A stretch of DNA of 58,954 nt from the NCBI GenBank assembly GCA_902770195.1, contig CACXSA010000008.1, positions 1 to 58,954 of the forward strand, in the 5' to 3' direction. The stretch is from an uncultured Prevotellaceae bacterium. Lineage in GTDB: Bacteria; Bacteroidota; Bacteroidia; Bacteroidales; Bacteroidaceae. Both the position numbers and the translations under genes were made by a program. Positions 34,279 through 41,353 of this stretch are shown one piece after another (position 1 is the stretch's first letter; each line of letters opens with the position of its first letter). A model generated the notes under the pieces. That model made no database searches. It was not told the origin of the DNA and worked only from the letters and a program-made list of their open reading frames with translations.

Positions 34279-34370
34279 AAGGGGTTCAGTTACTCTGTCA
34301 TCCCTACGTCGGCATTACCCGTATCAGGTTTGGAGGGTATCATCTCAGCCCACACCTGTGAGCACCCCTT
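34279..34370 (-). ncRNA. TPP (THI-box) riboswitch
   Basis: On the minus strand the conserved blocks are all present: GGGGTGCTC, GGCTGAGATGATACCC, AACCTGATACGGGTAATGCC and GACGTAGGGA, closed by AAGGGG/CCCCTT. It ends about 33 bases before the receptor ATG. No terminator stem follows, so control of translation start or an alternative fold with the short A/T-rich leader is more likely than classical termination (inference). Confidence 0.96.
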
Positions 34371-34424
34371 GACAAGCACTATCTTTGACCTAAAGGTACA
34401 AAGTGTGGCATTGCAAAATCGGCT

Positions 34425-34508
34425 GCAAAGGTAGTGCAAATTGAGCGAAATACAAAACAAAAACCATTTTTTTTGTTTTTATTTCCGAAATGCAGCCTAC
34501 TTTCGACG
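34425..34508 (-). repeat. Promoter-bearing inverted repeat, copy B, before the thiamine riboswitch
   Basis: Minus-strand copy nearly identical to copy C (37766-37849), differing by a base and an A/T run length. It carries TTTG (34453-34456), 19 bases, TACCTTTG (34426-34433), placed to start transcription about 50 bases before the riboswitch. Confidence 0.85.
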
Positions 34509-34525
34509 TAGTCAAAGGTAGTAAA

Positions 34526-34570
34526 AAAAGTGAAAAGTGAAAAGTGAAAAGTGAAAAATTTGCTGCCGCA
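34526..34570 (-). repeat. Head-plus-heptamer element
   Basis: Minus strand: GCGGCAGCAAATTTTTCAC followed by TTTTCAC units. It lies directly upstream of pyrE and next to copy B. Confidence 0.8.
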
Positions 34571-34581
34571 ATAGAAAAAAC

Positions 34582-34609
34582 TCTCAACTTTCAACTCTCA
34601 ACTCTCAAC
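34582..34609. repeat. Second heptamer array, TCTCAAC x4
   Basis: TCTCAAC, TTTCAAC, TCTCAAC, TCTCAAC, eight bases before the pyrE -7 box. Confidence 0.85.
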
Positions 34610-34616
34610 TTTTTTG

Positions 34617-34624
34617 TACCTTTG
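34617..34624 (+). promoter_or_regulatory. -7 box of pyrE
   Basis: TACCTTTG, 18 bases before the ATG; the -33 position falls in the TCTCAAC heptamers and has no TTTG. Confidence 0.5.
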
Positions 34625-34642
34625 CGCCAAAATTATAGTGAA

Positions 34643-35275
34643 ATGGATACTATCAAGAAACTTTTTGCACAGAAACTGATGGAAATAAAAGCCATCAAGT
34701 TGCAACCCAACGAGCCTTTCACTTGGGCTTCTGGTTGGAAATCGCCTATCTATACCGACAATCGTAAGACCTTGGGTTTTGCTGATGTCCGCTCGTTTGT
34801 CAAGTTAGAACTTTGTCACGCCATTCAGGAGCACTTCCCTGAGGCTGAGGCTGTGGCTGGTGTGGCAACGGGTGCCATTGCCCAGGGCGCGCTGGTGGCC
34901 GATGAGCTGGGCTTGCCCTATGCCTATGTCCGTCCGAAGCCCAAAGATCACGGAATGGGCAATCAGGTGGAAGGTGAATTGAAGAAGGGCGCCAAGGTCA
35001 TTGTTGTCGAGGACTTGATCTCTACGGGTGGCTCTTCGCTGAAGGCTGTTGCTGCCTTGCGTGAGTATGGTGTGGAGGTAATCGGAATGGTGGCTTCTTT
35101 TACCTATGGGTTCCCTGTTGCTGAGGAGGCTTTCCGCGAGGCTGGTGTGAAGCTCGTCACTTTGAGCGACTACAATGCTGTCTTGGAGCAGGCTGCTGAG
35201 ACGGGCTATATCAAGCCCGAGGAAATTGAGGTGTTGAAAGAATGGCGCAAAGATCCCGGCGCTTGGGGTGTATAA
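34643..35275 (+). CDS. pyrE: Orotate phosphoribosyltransferase
   Basis: A 210-aa enzyme of pyrimidine synthesis that joins orotate to PRPP. It shows SGWKSPIYTDNRK (residues about 30-42), the substrate region YVRPKPKDHG, and the PRPP motif VIVVEDLISTGGSS (about 118-131). ATG 34643 follows the -7 box by 18 bases; the open frame upstream reads through the heptamer repeats and is not coding. It is followed by an SRPBCC gene and argH on the same strand. Confidence 0.96.
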   Translation: MDTIKKLFAQKLMEIKAIKLQPNEPFTWASGWKSPIYTDNRKTLGFADVRSFVKLELCHAIQEHFPEAEAVAGVATGAIAQGALVADELGLPYAYVRPKPKDHGMGNQVEGELKKGAKVIVVEDLISTGGSSLKAVAALREYGVEVIGMVASFTYGFPVAEEAFREAGVKLVTLSDYNAVLEQAAETGYIKPEEIEVLKEWRKDPGAWGV

Positions 35276-35317
35276 GTCCGTGTCCATCCGTGTAATTCCG
35301 TGCCAAAATATAGTGTT

Positions 35318-35731
35318 ATGACAAAGTTTGAAAGTAGCATCAAGCAGATACCCTATCCCGTAGAGGATGTGTATCGTAATATCAGCGATTTAAGCAATCT
35401 GGAGCGTGTGCGCGACCGTATTCCTGAGGACAAGCTCAACAGTTTTTCTTTCGACCAGGATTCCGTCAGCGTCAATGTGGCTCCTGTGGGCGACTTGAAG
35501 CTCCGCATCATCGAGCGCGAAGAGAACAAGTGCGTGAAGTTCGAGGGTGTTCAGACCCCTCTGCCCTTTAACCTGTGGATTCAGGTGTTGCCTGTCAGCG
35601 AGACGGAGAGCAAGATGAAGGTCACCGTTCAGGCCGACATCCCCTTTATGCTGAAAGGTATGGTTGCCGGTCCTCTTCAGGATGGTGTCGATAAGATTGC
35701 CGACGCCTTGTCAAAAATTCCTTTTGTGTAA
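35318..35731 (+). CDS. SRPBCC (START-like) family protein
   Basis: A 137-aa small protein of the START/Bet v1-like fold. The features are the first strand TKFESSIKQI, the helix VEDVYRNISDLSNLERV, and a C-terminal helix after MLKGMVAGPLQDGVDK. The fold binds hydrophobic ligands; the specific ligand and role are unknown. ATG 35318 is chosen. The gap to pyrE holds TCCGTG-type short repeats. Confidence 0.75.
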   Translation: MTKFESSIKQIPYPVEDVYRNISDLSNLERVRDRIPEDKLNSFSFDQDSVSVNVAPVGDLKLRIIEREENKCVKFEGVQTPLPFNLWIQVLPVSETESKMKVTVQADIPFMLKGMVAGPLQDGVDKIADALSKIPFV

Positions 35732-35776
35732 TAACTCATAAGACTTATAGGCCCTATAAGTCCTATAGGTCCTATA
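35732..35776. repeat. Period-9 degenerate tandem array, 5 units
   Basis: TAACTCATA, AGACTTATA, GGCCCTATA, AGTCCTATA, GGTCCTATA, starting right after the SRPBCC stop codon and ending 12 bases before argH. Confidence 0.7.
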
Positions 35777-35788
35777 TGATAAACAACT

Positions 35789-37126
35789 ATGGCAAACAAG
35801 CTTTGGGAAAAGAACTTCGAGGTGAATGCTGAGATAGAGCGGTTCACCGTAGGCAGAGACCGCGAGATGGACCTCTACCTCGCCAAATACGATGTGTTGG
35901 GCTCAATGGCTCATATCACCATGCTGGAAAGTATCGGCCTCATTGGGAAGGACGAGCTGCCCCTGCTGTTGGCAGAGCTGAAGAACATCTACCAGATTTG
36001 CGAGCGAGGTGAGTTTGTGATAGAAGATGGGGTAGAGGATGTCCACTCACAGGTGGAACTGATGCTGACTCGCAAGTTGGGCGATATGGGTAAGAAGATA
36101 CACTCTGGACGTTCACGTAATGATCAGGTGTTGGTTGACCTGAAGCTCTTCACCCGTCACGAACTGATGGAGGTGGCTGATGATGTGAAGGTGCTCTTCG
36201 ACGAGCTTATCCAGAAGAGCGAGCAGTATAAGAACGTCTTGATGCCTGGCTATACCCACTTGCAGGTGGCTATGCCCTCCAGCTTCGGTCTTTGGTTTGG
36301 TGCATACGCCGAGAGTCTGACGGACGATATGCTGTTCCTGCAGGCGGCTTATAAGATGACCAACCGCAATCCTTTGGGTTCAGCAGCGGGCTATGGCTCT
36401 TCGTTCCCCTTGAACCGTCAGATGACGACAGACCTGCTGGGCTTCGACTCGATGGACTATAATGTGGTGTATGCCCAGATGGGACGCGGCAAGATGGAGC
36501 GTAATGTAGGCTTTGCCATTGCTTCCATTGCAGGTACACTGGCTAAGATGGCTTTCGACGCCTGCCTGTTCAACTCGCAGAACTTCTCGTTTGTCAAGTT
36601 GCCCAAGGAGTGTACCACTGGTTCGAGCATCATGCCTCATAAGAAAAACCCTGATGTCTTTGAGCTTATTCGTGCCAAGTGTAACAAGCTGCAGGCCCTG
36701 CCTCAGCAGGTGATGCTTATCATGAACAACCTGCCTGTGGGCTACTTCCGCGACCTGCAGATTATCAAGGAGGTGTTCCTCCCTGCTTTTGACGAGCTGA
36801 AGGACTGTCTGCAGATGGCTGCTTATATTATAAATAAAATAGAGGTACGCGAGGACATTCTCGACAATCCCATGTACGACCCGATGTTCAGCGTGGAGAC
36901 GGTGAACAAACTCGCTTCTGAAGGATTACCCTTCCGCGATGCCTATAAGCAGGTGGGCTTGGAGATAGAGGCAGGCACTTTCCGTCCTGACAAGAACATC
37001 CACCACACCCACGAAGGCTCCATAGGCAATCTCTGCAACGACCGCATCTGCGACCTGATGACCCATGTGCTCGACGGCTTTGGCTTCGAGCGTATCATCA
37101 ATGCCGAAAAGAATTTGCTGAAATGA
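35789..37126 (+). CDS. argH: Argininosuccinate lyase
   Basis: A 445-aa enzyme of the fumarase/aspartase superfamily that splits argininosuccinate into arginine and fumarate. The signature loop GSSIMPHKKNPD is at about residues 282-293; LMPGYTHLQVAMPSS and the N-terminal WEKNFEVNAEIERFTVGRD fit the family. It is co-linear with pyrE and overlaps the downstream lipoprotein gene by four bases (ATGA). No other arginine-synthesis genes are present here. Confidence 0.96.
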   Translation: MANKLWEKNFEVNAEIERFTVGRDREMDLYLAKYDVLGSMAHITMLESIGLIGKDELPLLLAELKNIYQICERGEFVIEDGVEDVHSQVELMLTRKLGDMGKKIHSGRSRNDQVLVDLKLFTRHELMEVADDVKVLFDELIQKSEQYKNVLMPGYTHLQVAMPSSFGLWFGAYAESLTDDMLFLQAAYKMTNRNPLGSAAGYGSSFPLNRQMTTDLLGFDSMDYNVVYAQMGRGKMERNVGFAIASIAGTLAKMAFDACLFNSQNFSFVKLPKECTTGSSIMPHKKNPDVFELIRAKCNKLQALPQQVMLIMNNLPVGYFRDLQIIKEVFLPAFDELKDCLQMAAYIINKIEVREDILDNPMYDPMFSVETVNKLASEGLPFRDAYKQVGLEIEAGTFRPDKNIHHTHEGSIGNLCNDRICDLMTHVLDGFGFERIINAEKNLLK

Positions 37127-37668
37127 AAAACTTTCTCATAGCCTTCTCCGTCGTCTTGCTGTTTGGTGCTTGTAATGCCCAGGCGCCGATCAGTAGAGAA
37201 AACGCCTGCTGGTTCCTCTTCGACCAGACCTACCATCCCACCTCCTTTCTCTTTGTGGCGGTGCAAAGTCCAGGCAGCTTTGCCTATGTCACCACCTATG
37301 GCGATGGAAAGCAGGCTGCACGCCATGTGGTAGTTGCTCCCAACAATGGTACTGGGGTGGAGGATAACATCATCCGTAATGCTCCTGAAATTAATCTGCG
37401 CTACGACCTGGGTGTCAGCAACGACATAGGACTGATCATTGGCTGTACCAATTTCGACGGACCTCGAGCCTACGACGGCAGCTGTCCTAATTGTGAGACG
37501 CCACGCCCTATGAGTTGGGGAAAGAAAAGTCCTCAGCAGGTGACTTGTGGCAGGTGCAATCGTACCTATTCACTCGATACCGGCAATATTTTGGAGGGCG
37601 AGGATGGCAAGACTTTGCTTCGATATAACTGTGCTTACGATGGGATGACGGTACGTGCATGGAATTAA
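37123..37668 (+). CDS. Lipoprotein with a Rieske-like, all-cysteine metal site
   Basis: A 181-aa protein with a lipoprotein signal (VVLLFGACNAQ; lipid cysteine at residue 17). The C-terminal part has SCPNCETP (about 123-130) and TCGRCNRTYSLDTG (about 146-159), spaced as in a Rieske domain but with the histidines replaced by cysteines. This suggests a rubredoxin or zinc-type site. It should face the periplasm or surface. Its role is unknown; it overlaps argH by 4 bases. Confidence 0.78.
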   Translation: MKNFLIAFSVVLLFGACNAQAPISRENACWFLFDQTYHPTSFLFVAVQSPGSFAYVTTYGDGKQAARHVVVAPNNGTGVEDNIIRNAPEINLRYDLGVSNDIGLIIGCTNFDGPRAYDGSCPNCETPRPMSWGKKSPQQVTCGRCNRTYSLDTGNILEGEDGKTLLRYNCAYDGMTVRAWN

Positions 37669-37765
37669 AATAAAAGAAAAATTGCATTTTCCTTTGGTTC
37701 TTTGCTCACTTATTCTTTGACCTAAAGGTACAAAGCGACAAGTCGATTACGTAACTTTGACTGAC

Positions 37766-37849
37766 GTCGAAGGTAGGCTGCATTTCGGAAATAAAAACAA
37801 AAAAAATGGTTTTTTGTTTTGTATTTCGCTCAATTTGCACTACCTTTGC
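37766..37849 (+). repeat. Promoter-bearing inverted repeat, copy C, before tRNA-Leu
   Basis: Almost identical to copy B in reverse. The left half is AAGGTAGGCTGCATTTCGG; the right half carries TTTG, 19 bases, TACCTTTG (37841-37848). The tRNA begins 24 bases later. Confidence 0.85.
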
Positions 37850-37872
37850 ACCCGAATTCTGAGATTTGGTCT

Positions 37873-37956
37873 GCCGCGATGGTGGAATGGTAGACACGAG
37901 GGACTTAAAATCCCTTGGCTATTGCAGCTGTGCGGGTTCGAGTCCCGCTCGCGGCA
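37873..37956 (+). tRNA. tRNA-Leu (anticodon UAA)
   Basis: An 84-base class II tRNA with a variable arm: acceptor arm GCCGCGA/TCGCGGC, anticodon stem AGGGA/TCCCT around loop CTTAAAA (anticodon TAA), and T arm GCGGG-TTCGAGT-CCCGC. CCA is not encoded. A terminator follows at once. Confidence 0.95.
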
Positions 37957-37962
37957 CCCACT

Positions 37963-37998
37963 AAAAAGGATTTGCTTACTAAAAAGCAAATCCTTTTT
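37963..37998 (+). terminator. Terminator of tRNA-Leu
   Basis: A perfect 15-bp stem (37963-37977 with 37984-37998) ending in TTTTT. Confidence 0.85.
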
Positions 37999-38033
37999 CT
38001 GTTCGTCCGGAGTTACAGACATGGTGTGACGAA

Positions 38034-38075
38034 AAAAACGGTTACGTGGTAACAACAGTTACCGTAACCGTTTTT
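38034..38075. terminator. Bidirectional hairpin
   Basis: Stem AAAAACGGTTACG/CGTAACCGTTTTT (38034-38046 with 38063-38075) with a nested GGTAAC/GTTACC. Poly-A and poly-T on both sides suit termination from both strands. Confidence 0.7.
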
Positions 38076-38098
38076 GGTCTCTAGGACTCGCAAGGAGA

Positions 38099-38159
38099 AA
38101 CATTAATGCTCGCAAGTGACAACATTAATGCTCGCAAGTGACAGCATTAAGTCTTGCAG
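38099..38159. repeat. 22-bp tandem repeat, about 2.7 copies
   Basis: Two exact copies (38099-38120 and 38121-38142) of AACATTAATGCTCGCAAGTG+AC and a partial diverged third, just beyond the rseP stop codon. Each contains the palindrome CATTAATG. Confidence 0.85.
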
Positions 38160-38179
38160 GGGAATTCCCCTTTTTCCTT

Positions 38180-39505
38180 TTACATATATCCCAGTGCTCG
38201 CAAGATATCGTTGAGGTTTGCCACCACCATGAGTAGGATGAGAATGCCGAAGCCGACGTACTCGGCGCGTATCATGAACGTCTCGGAGGGCTTGCGGCGC
38301 GTTATTATCTCGTAGAGCAAGAACAGCACATGACCACCGTCCAGGGCAGGGATGGGCAGGATGTTCATGAAGGCGAGGATGATGCTGAGGAAGGCGGTCA
38401 TCTTCCAGAACATGTACCAGTCCCACATGGGCGGGAACAGGCTTCCGATGGCTCCGAAGCCGCCCAGCGACTTGGCTCCTTCGGCGGAGAAGATGTACTT
38501 CAGGTCGTCAACATAGGAGGCGAGCACGTGGAATCCGTACTTGATGCCGGCGGGGATGCTCTCCAGGAAGCCATACTCGCGGGTGACGGGCTTGTAGAGT
38601 CCCAGCACGCTCTGCACGGTGAAGCCCAGCTTCAGGTCGGGAGTCAGCACGGTGTTGACGGTGTCAACGGATGTCTGATGTTTGATGTCTGATGTCTGAT
38701 GTTTGATGACCAGGGTGACGGTGCGCGCCTTCATGCTGTCAGCAGGCGTCTCAGCCACAGCCAGCATGTCGGCACGGCGACCCAGCAGGTCAACAAACTC
38801 GTTGTACGAGTCCACGGGCTTGTCGTTGAGCGCCATTATCTCGTCGCCCTTTTGCAGTCCTATCTGGGCGGCAGGTGTCTCGGGCAGCACGCTGTCAACC
38901 TTGGCAGGTAGCAGCGGACGCACAAACGAGGGGTCGGCCTTCATCATGTTCAACAGGTTCAGCTCGCCGGGCAGCGTGATGCTCATGGGCTTGCCCTGGC
39001 GGATAATATCTACACGCGTGGCCTCGGAGATGTCGCGGTAGAGGTCGGCGGAGAAGTCCTTGAAGGCACCCTTCTCGGTGCCGATGAGGATGTCGCCGTC
39101 CTTGAATCCGTACGACTTGGCCTCCTGGTTGAACTTCATGCCCAGCGTCATGTCTTTGACGGGGATGTAGGTGTCGCCCCACCAGAAGAGTATCTGCCCG
39201 TATGGCTTGGCGCGGAATTCATAATTCTGTACGGGTTGCTTCATTTGCTCCGTGTCGAAGCTCTCGTCTATCATGCCCGCTATCTTGCAGTAGCCACCCA
39301 GTGGTAGCCAGCCGATGCCGTACTCGGTATCGCTGTTCTTGGGCTTGAACTTGAACAGGCTGAACTTCCAGTCGAAGAAGATGTAGAACTTATCGACCCT
39401 CACTCCGAAAAGCTTGGCGAAAAAGAAGTGGCCTCCCTCGTGTAGCAGTACGAGCAGCGAGATGGCCAGAATGAATTGTAATACTCTGATTAAAAATATT
39501 TCCAT
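38180..39505 (-). CDS. rseP: Site-2 zinc metalloprotease RseP
   Basis: A 441-aa intramembrane protease that cuts regulatory membrane proteins such as anti-sigma factors. The zinc motif HEGGHFFFAKLFGVRV is at about residues 22-37, a PDZ domain follows (AAQIGLQKGDEIMALNDKPV), and the second active-site part NILPIPALDGGHVLF is near residue 385. The periplasmic loop contains KHQTSDIKHQTS (about 268-279), encoded by an exact heptamer array (38671-38705). In many Bacteroidetes it is linked with dxr, as here, though a four-helix-bundle gene now separates them. Confidence 0.95.
   Translation of the reverse strand: MEIFLIRVLQFILAISLLVLLHEGGHFFFAKLFGVRVDKFYIFFDWKFSLFKFKPKNSDTEYGIGWLPLGGYCKIAGMIDESFDTEQMKQPVQNYEFRAKPYGQILFWWGDTYIPVKDMTLGMKFNQEAKSYGFKDGDILIGTEKGAFKDFSADLYRDISEATRVDIIRQGKPMSITLPGELNLLNMMKADPSFVRPLLPAKVDSVLPETPAAQIGLQKGDEIMALNDKPVDSYNEFVDLLGRRADMLAVAETPADSMKARTVTLVIKHQTSDIKHQTSVDTVNTVLTPDLKLGFTVQSVLGLYKPVTREYGFLESIPAGIKYGFHVLASYVDDLKYIFSAEGAKSLGGFGAIGSLFPPMWDWYMFWKMTAFLSIILAFMNILPIPALDGGHVLFLLYEIITRRKPSETFMIRAEYVGFGILILLMVVANLNDILRALGYM
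38671..38705. repeat. Five exact heptamers inside rseP
   Basis: ATGTCTG, ATGTTTG, ATGTCTG, ATGTCTG, ATGTTTG. A gain or loss of one unit would shift the rseP reading frame. Confidence 0.9.
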
Positions 39506-39512
39506 AATTTTA

Positions 39513-39553
39513 AGGTATAAGTGAACAGTGAAAAGTGAAAAATTTGCTTCCGC
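39513..39553 (-). repeat. Head-plus-heptamer element directly upstream of rseP
   Basis: Minus strand: GCGGAAGCAAATTTTTCAC, TTTTCAC, TGTTCAC, then TTATACC; the rseP ATG follows within 10 bases. The same arrangement precedes the DUF4290 gene. Confidence 0.8.
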
Positions 39554-39573
39554 TCTCCAAGTTCACTATTGTT

Positions 39574-39954
39574 TTATTTTGTTTGATTGTTATTCTTTGT
39601 TGTTTTGATTGACGATATTAATATTGCAAGGACTTCTCTACAGTCTTTATCCATACTCTCAAATTCCTTTTCAGAAATATAATCTGTATCTTTTAAGAGG
39701 TTAATCCAATAAATGGTCTCGTTACATTCTTTTAGTGCGATGGAAAGTTTGCTGATGAAATCTGCTGGGCTTTGGGCAAACACCGCTTCACTAACCAGGG
39801 CGCCGATGGCTGTACCAGAACGAAAGACCTGATTCAACATGCCGTATTCTTTCGGGCTGCATTGTATATGTTTAACCATATTGACAATCCTTACAGCCAG
39901 ATGGTAGCTTTTCGTGTTTAGTGGAGATTGCTCATTGTGGAGTATTCGCTTCAT
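39574..39954 (-). CDS. Four-helix-bundle protein (23S rRNA intervening-sequence-like)
   Basis: A 126-aa protein of the four-helix-bundle/S23 family: NTKSYHLAVRIVNMVKHI, FRSGTAIGALVSEA (residues about 45-58), and LKECNETIYWINLL. These proteins are widespread in Bacteroidetes, often in gaps between operons or tRNA genes, and their cellular role is unclear. It lies between dxr and rseP and is bordered on both sides by heptamer repeats, which suggests a late insertion. Confidence 0.85.
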   Translation of the reverse strand: MKRILHNEQSPLNTKSYHLAVRIVNMVKHIQCSPKEYGMLNQVFRSGTAIGALVSEAVFAQSPADFISKLSIALKECNETIYWINLLKDTDYISEKEFESMDKDCREVLAILISSIKTTKNNNQTK

Positions 39955-39957
39955 ATT

Positions 39958-40137
39958 CGGTAGCCAAATTTTTCACTGTTCCCTTTTCCCTTAAAAGCGG
40001 TAGCAAATTTTTCACTTTTCACTGTTCCCTTTTCCCTTAAAAGCGGTAGCAAATTTTTCACTTTTCACTTTTCCCTTTTCCCTTAAAAGCGGTAGCAAAT
40101 TTTTCACTTTTCACTGTTCCCTTTTCCCTTTTCACTT
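39958..40137 (+). repeat. Higher-order array: four copies of the head-plus-heptamer unit (about 46 bp)
   Basis: Units start (CGGTAGC) at 39958, 39998, 40044 and 40090. Each has the head, AAATTTTTCAC, TTTTCAC or TGTTCCC heptamers, then TTTTCCCTTAAAAG. The last unit supplies the dxr stop codon on the minus strand. Confidence 0.9.
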
Positions 40138-41289
40138 CATTAGTTCTTTGGCTATGCGACGGGCTTCTGCATCCGTTGCGATGTACGTGTCGTAGTCGGG
40201 TGTGGCGGAGAATGTGCAGCGCTGCATGGTCTCGGCAATGATGTCGCTCATCTGCAGGAAACCGCAACGGTCCTCCAGGAATCCGCGGTTCACTATCTCG
40301 TTGGCGGCATTGACAATGCAGGGCATGTTGCCACCCTTCTGAATAGCCTCGAAGGCGAGGGCGAGACAGCGGAACTTCTTCAGGTCGGGCTCGAAGAAGT
40401 CAAGATGCTGCGTGGCAAAGAGGTCCAGGCGGTCGCCACTCAGCGTCAGACGCTGGGGGAACGAGAAGGCGTACTGGATGGGCAGCCGCATGTCGGGCAC
40501 ACCCAACTGGGCCTTCACGGCACCGTCATGGAACTGTACGGCGGAGTGGACAATGCTCTGGGGATGAACCAGCACCTGTATCTGCGAGGCCTTGACACCG
40601 AAGAGCCATTTGGCCTCGATGACCTCGAAGCCCTTGTTCATCATCGTCGCCGAGTCAATGGTGATCTTTGCACCCATGTCCCAGGTGGGATGACGCAGGG
40701 CGTCGTCCTTGGTGACCTTGGCAATCTGCTCCATCGTGAAATTGCGGAACGGACCACCCGAGGCCGTCAGCAGGATCTTCTCGATGGGGTTGTTGTCCTC
40801 ACCCACCAAGCTCTGGAAGATGGCAGAGTGCTCGCTGTCAACGGGCAGGATGGGGGCGTGGTACTCGGAGGCCAGGTCGCGAATCAACTCGCCAGCCACC
40901 ACCAGCGTCTCTTTATTAGCCAAGGCTATGGCCTTATTGGCCTTGATGGCGTGGATGGTGGGCGACAGGCCGGCGAAGCCTACCATCGCCGTTAGCACGA
41001 TGTTGATGGGACCGGCCTCCACTATCTCGTCGAGAGCCTGGGCACCGGCATACACCTTCACGTCGGGCAGGTCGCTCATTAGCCGCTTCAACTCGTCGTA
41101 GCGTGCCTCGTTGGCAACGACAATGGCTGCGGGCTTGAAACGGTGAGCCTGCTCAGCCAGCAGTTCTATACGGTTGTTGGCAGTCAGACAATATACTTCA
41201 TAGAGGTCGGAATGCTCGGCAATGACCTCCAGTGCCTGGGTTCCAATAGAACCTGTGGAACCTAAAATGGCTATTTGTTTTTTCTTCAT
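40132..41289 (-). CDS. dxr: 1-deoxy-D-xylulose 5-phosphate reductoisomerase
   Basis: A 385-aa NADPH enzyme making 2-C-methyl-D-erythritol 4-phosphate in the MEP isoprenoid pathway. It has AILGSTGSIGTQALEVI (residues 6-22), the metal-binding VDSEHSAIFQSL, and ASGGPFRNF and HPTWDMGAKITIDSATMMNKG. ATG 41289 is preferred to a GTG nine bases upstream that belongs to a heptamer. The stop TGA lies in the repeat array at 40132-40134. The downstream IspD step may be served elsewhere or by the IspD-like gene at 49822. Confidence 0.96.
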   Translation of the reverse strand: MKKKQIAILGSTGSIGTQALEVIAEHSDLYEVYCLTANNRIELLAEQAHRFKPAAIVVANEARYDELKRLMSDLPDVKVYAGAQALDEIVEAGPINIVLTAMVGFAGLSPTIHAIKANKAIALANKETLVVAGELIRDLASEYHAPILPVDSEHSAIFQSLVGEDNNPIEKILLTASGGPFRNFTMEQIAKVTKDDALRHPTWDMGAKITIDSATMMNKGFEVIEAKWLFGVKASQIQVLVHPQSIVHSAVQFHDGAVKAQLGVPDMRLPIQYAFSFPQRLTLSGDRLDLFATQHLDFFEPDLKKFRCLALAFEAIQKGGNMPCIVNAANEIVNRGFLEDRCGFLQMSDIIAETMQRCTFSATPDYDTYIATDAEARRIAKELMK

Positions 41290-41353
41290 ATTTTTCACTC
41301 TTCCCTTTTCCCTCTTCCTTTTTCACTATTCACTCTTCACTATTCCCTTTTCC
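41290..41353. repeat. Degenerate heptamer spacer between rimM and dxr
   Basis: The whole gap consists of TTTTCAC, TCTTCCC, TATTCAC and TTTTCCC-like units. Confidence 0.8.

Noticed and set aside
39958-40137. Four 46-bp units as a short CRISPR
   Set aside because: The supposed spacers are themselves heptamer repeats and identical between units; there is no leader and no cas gene.
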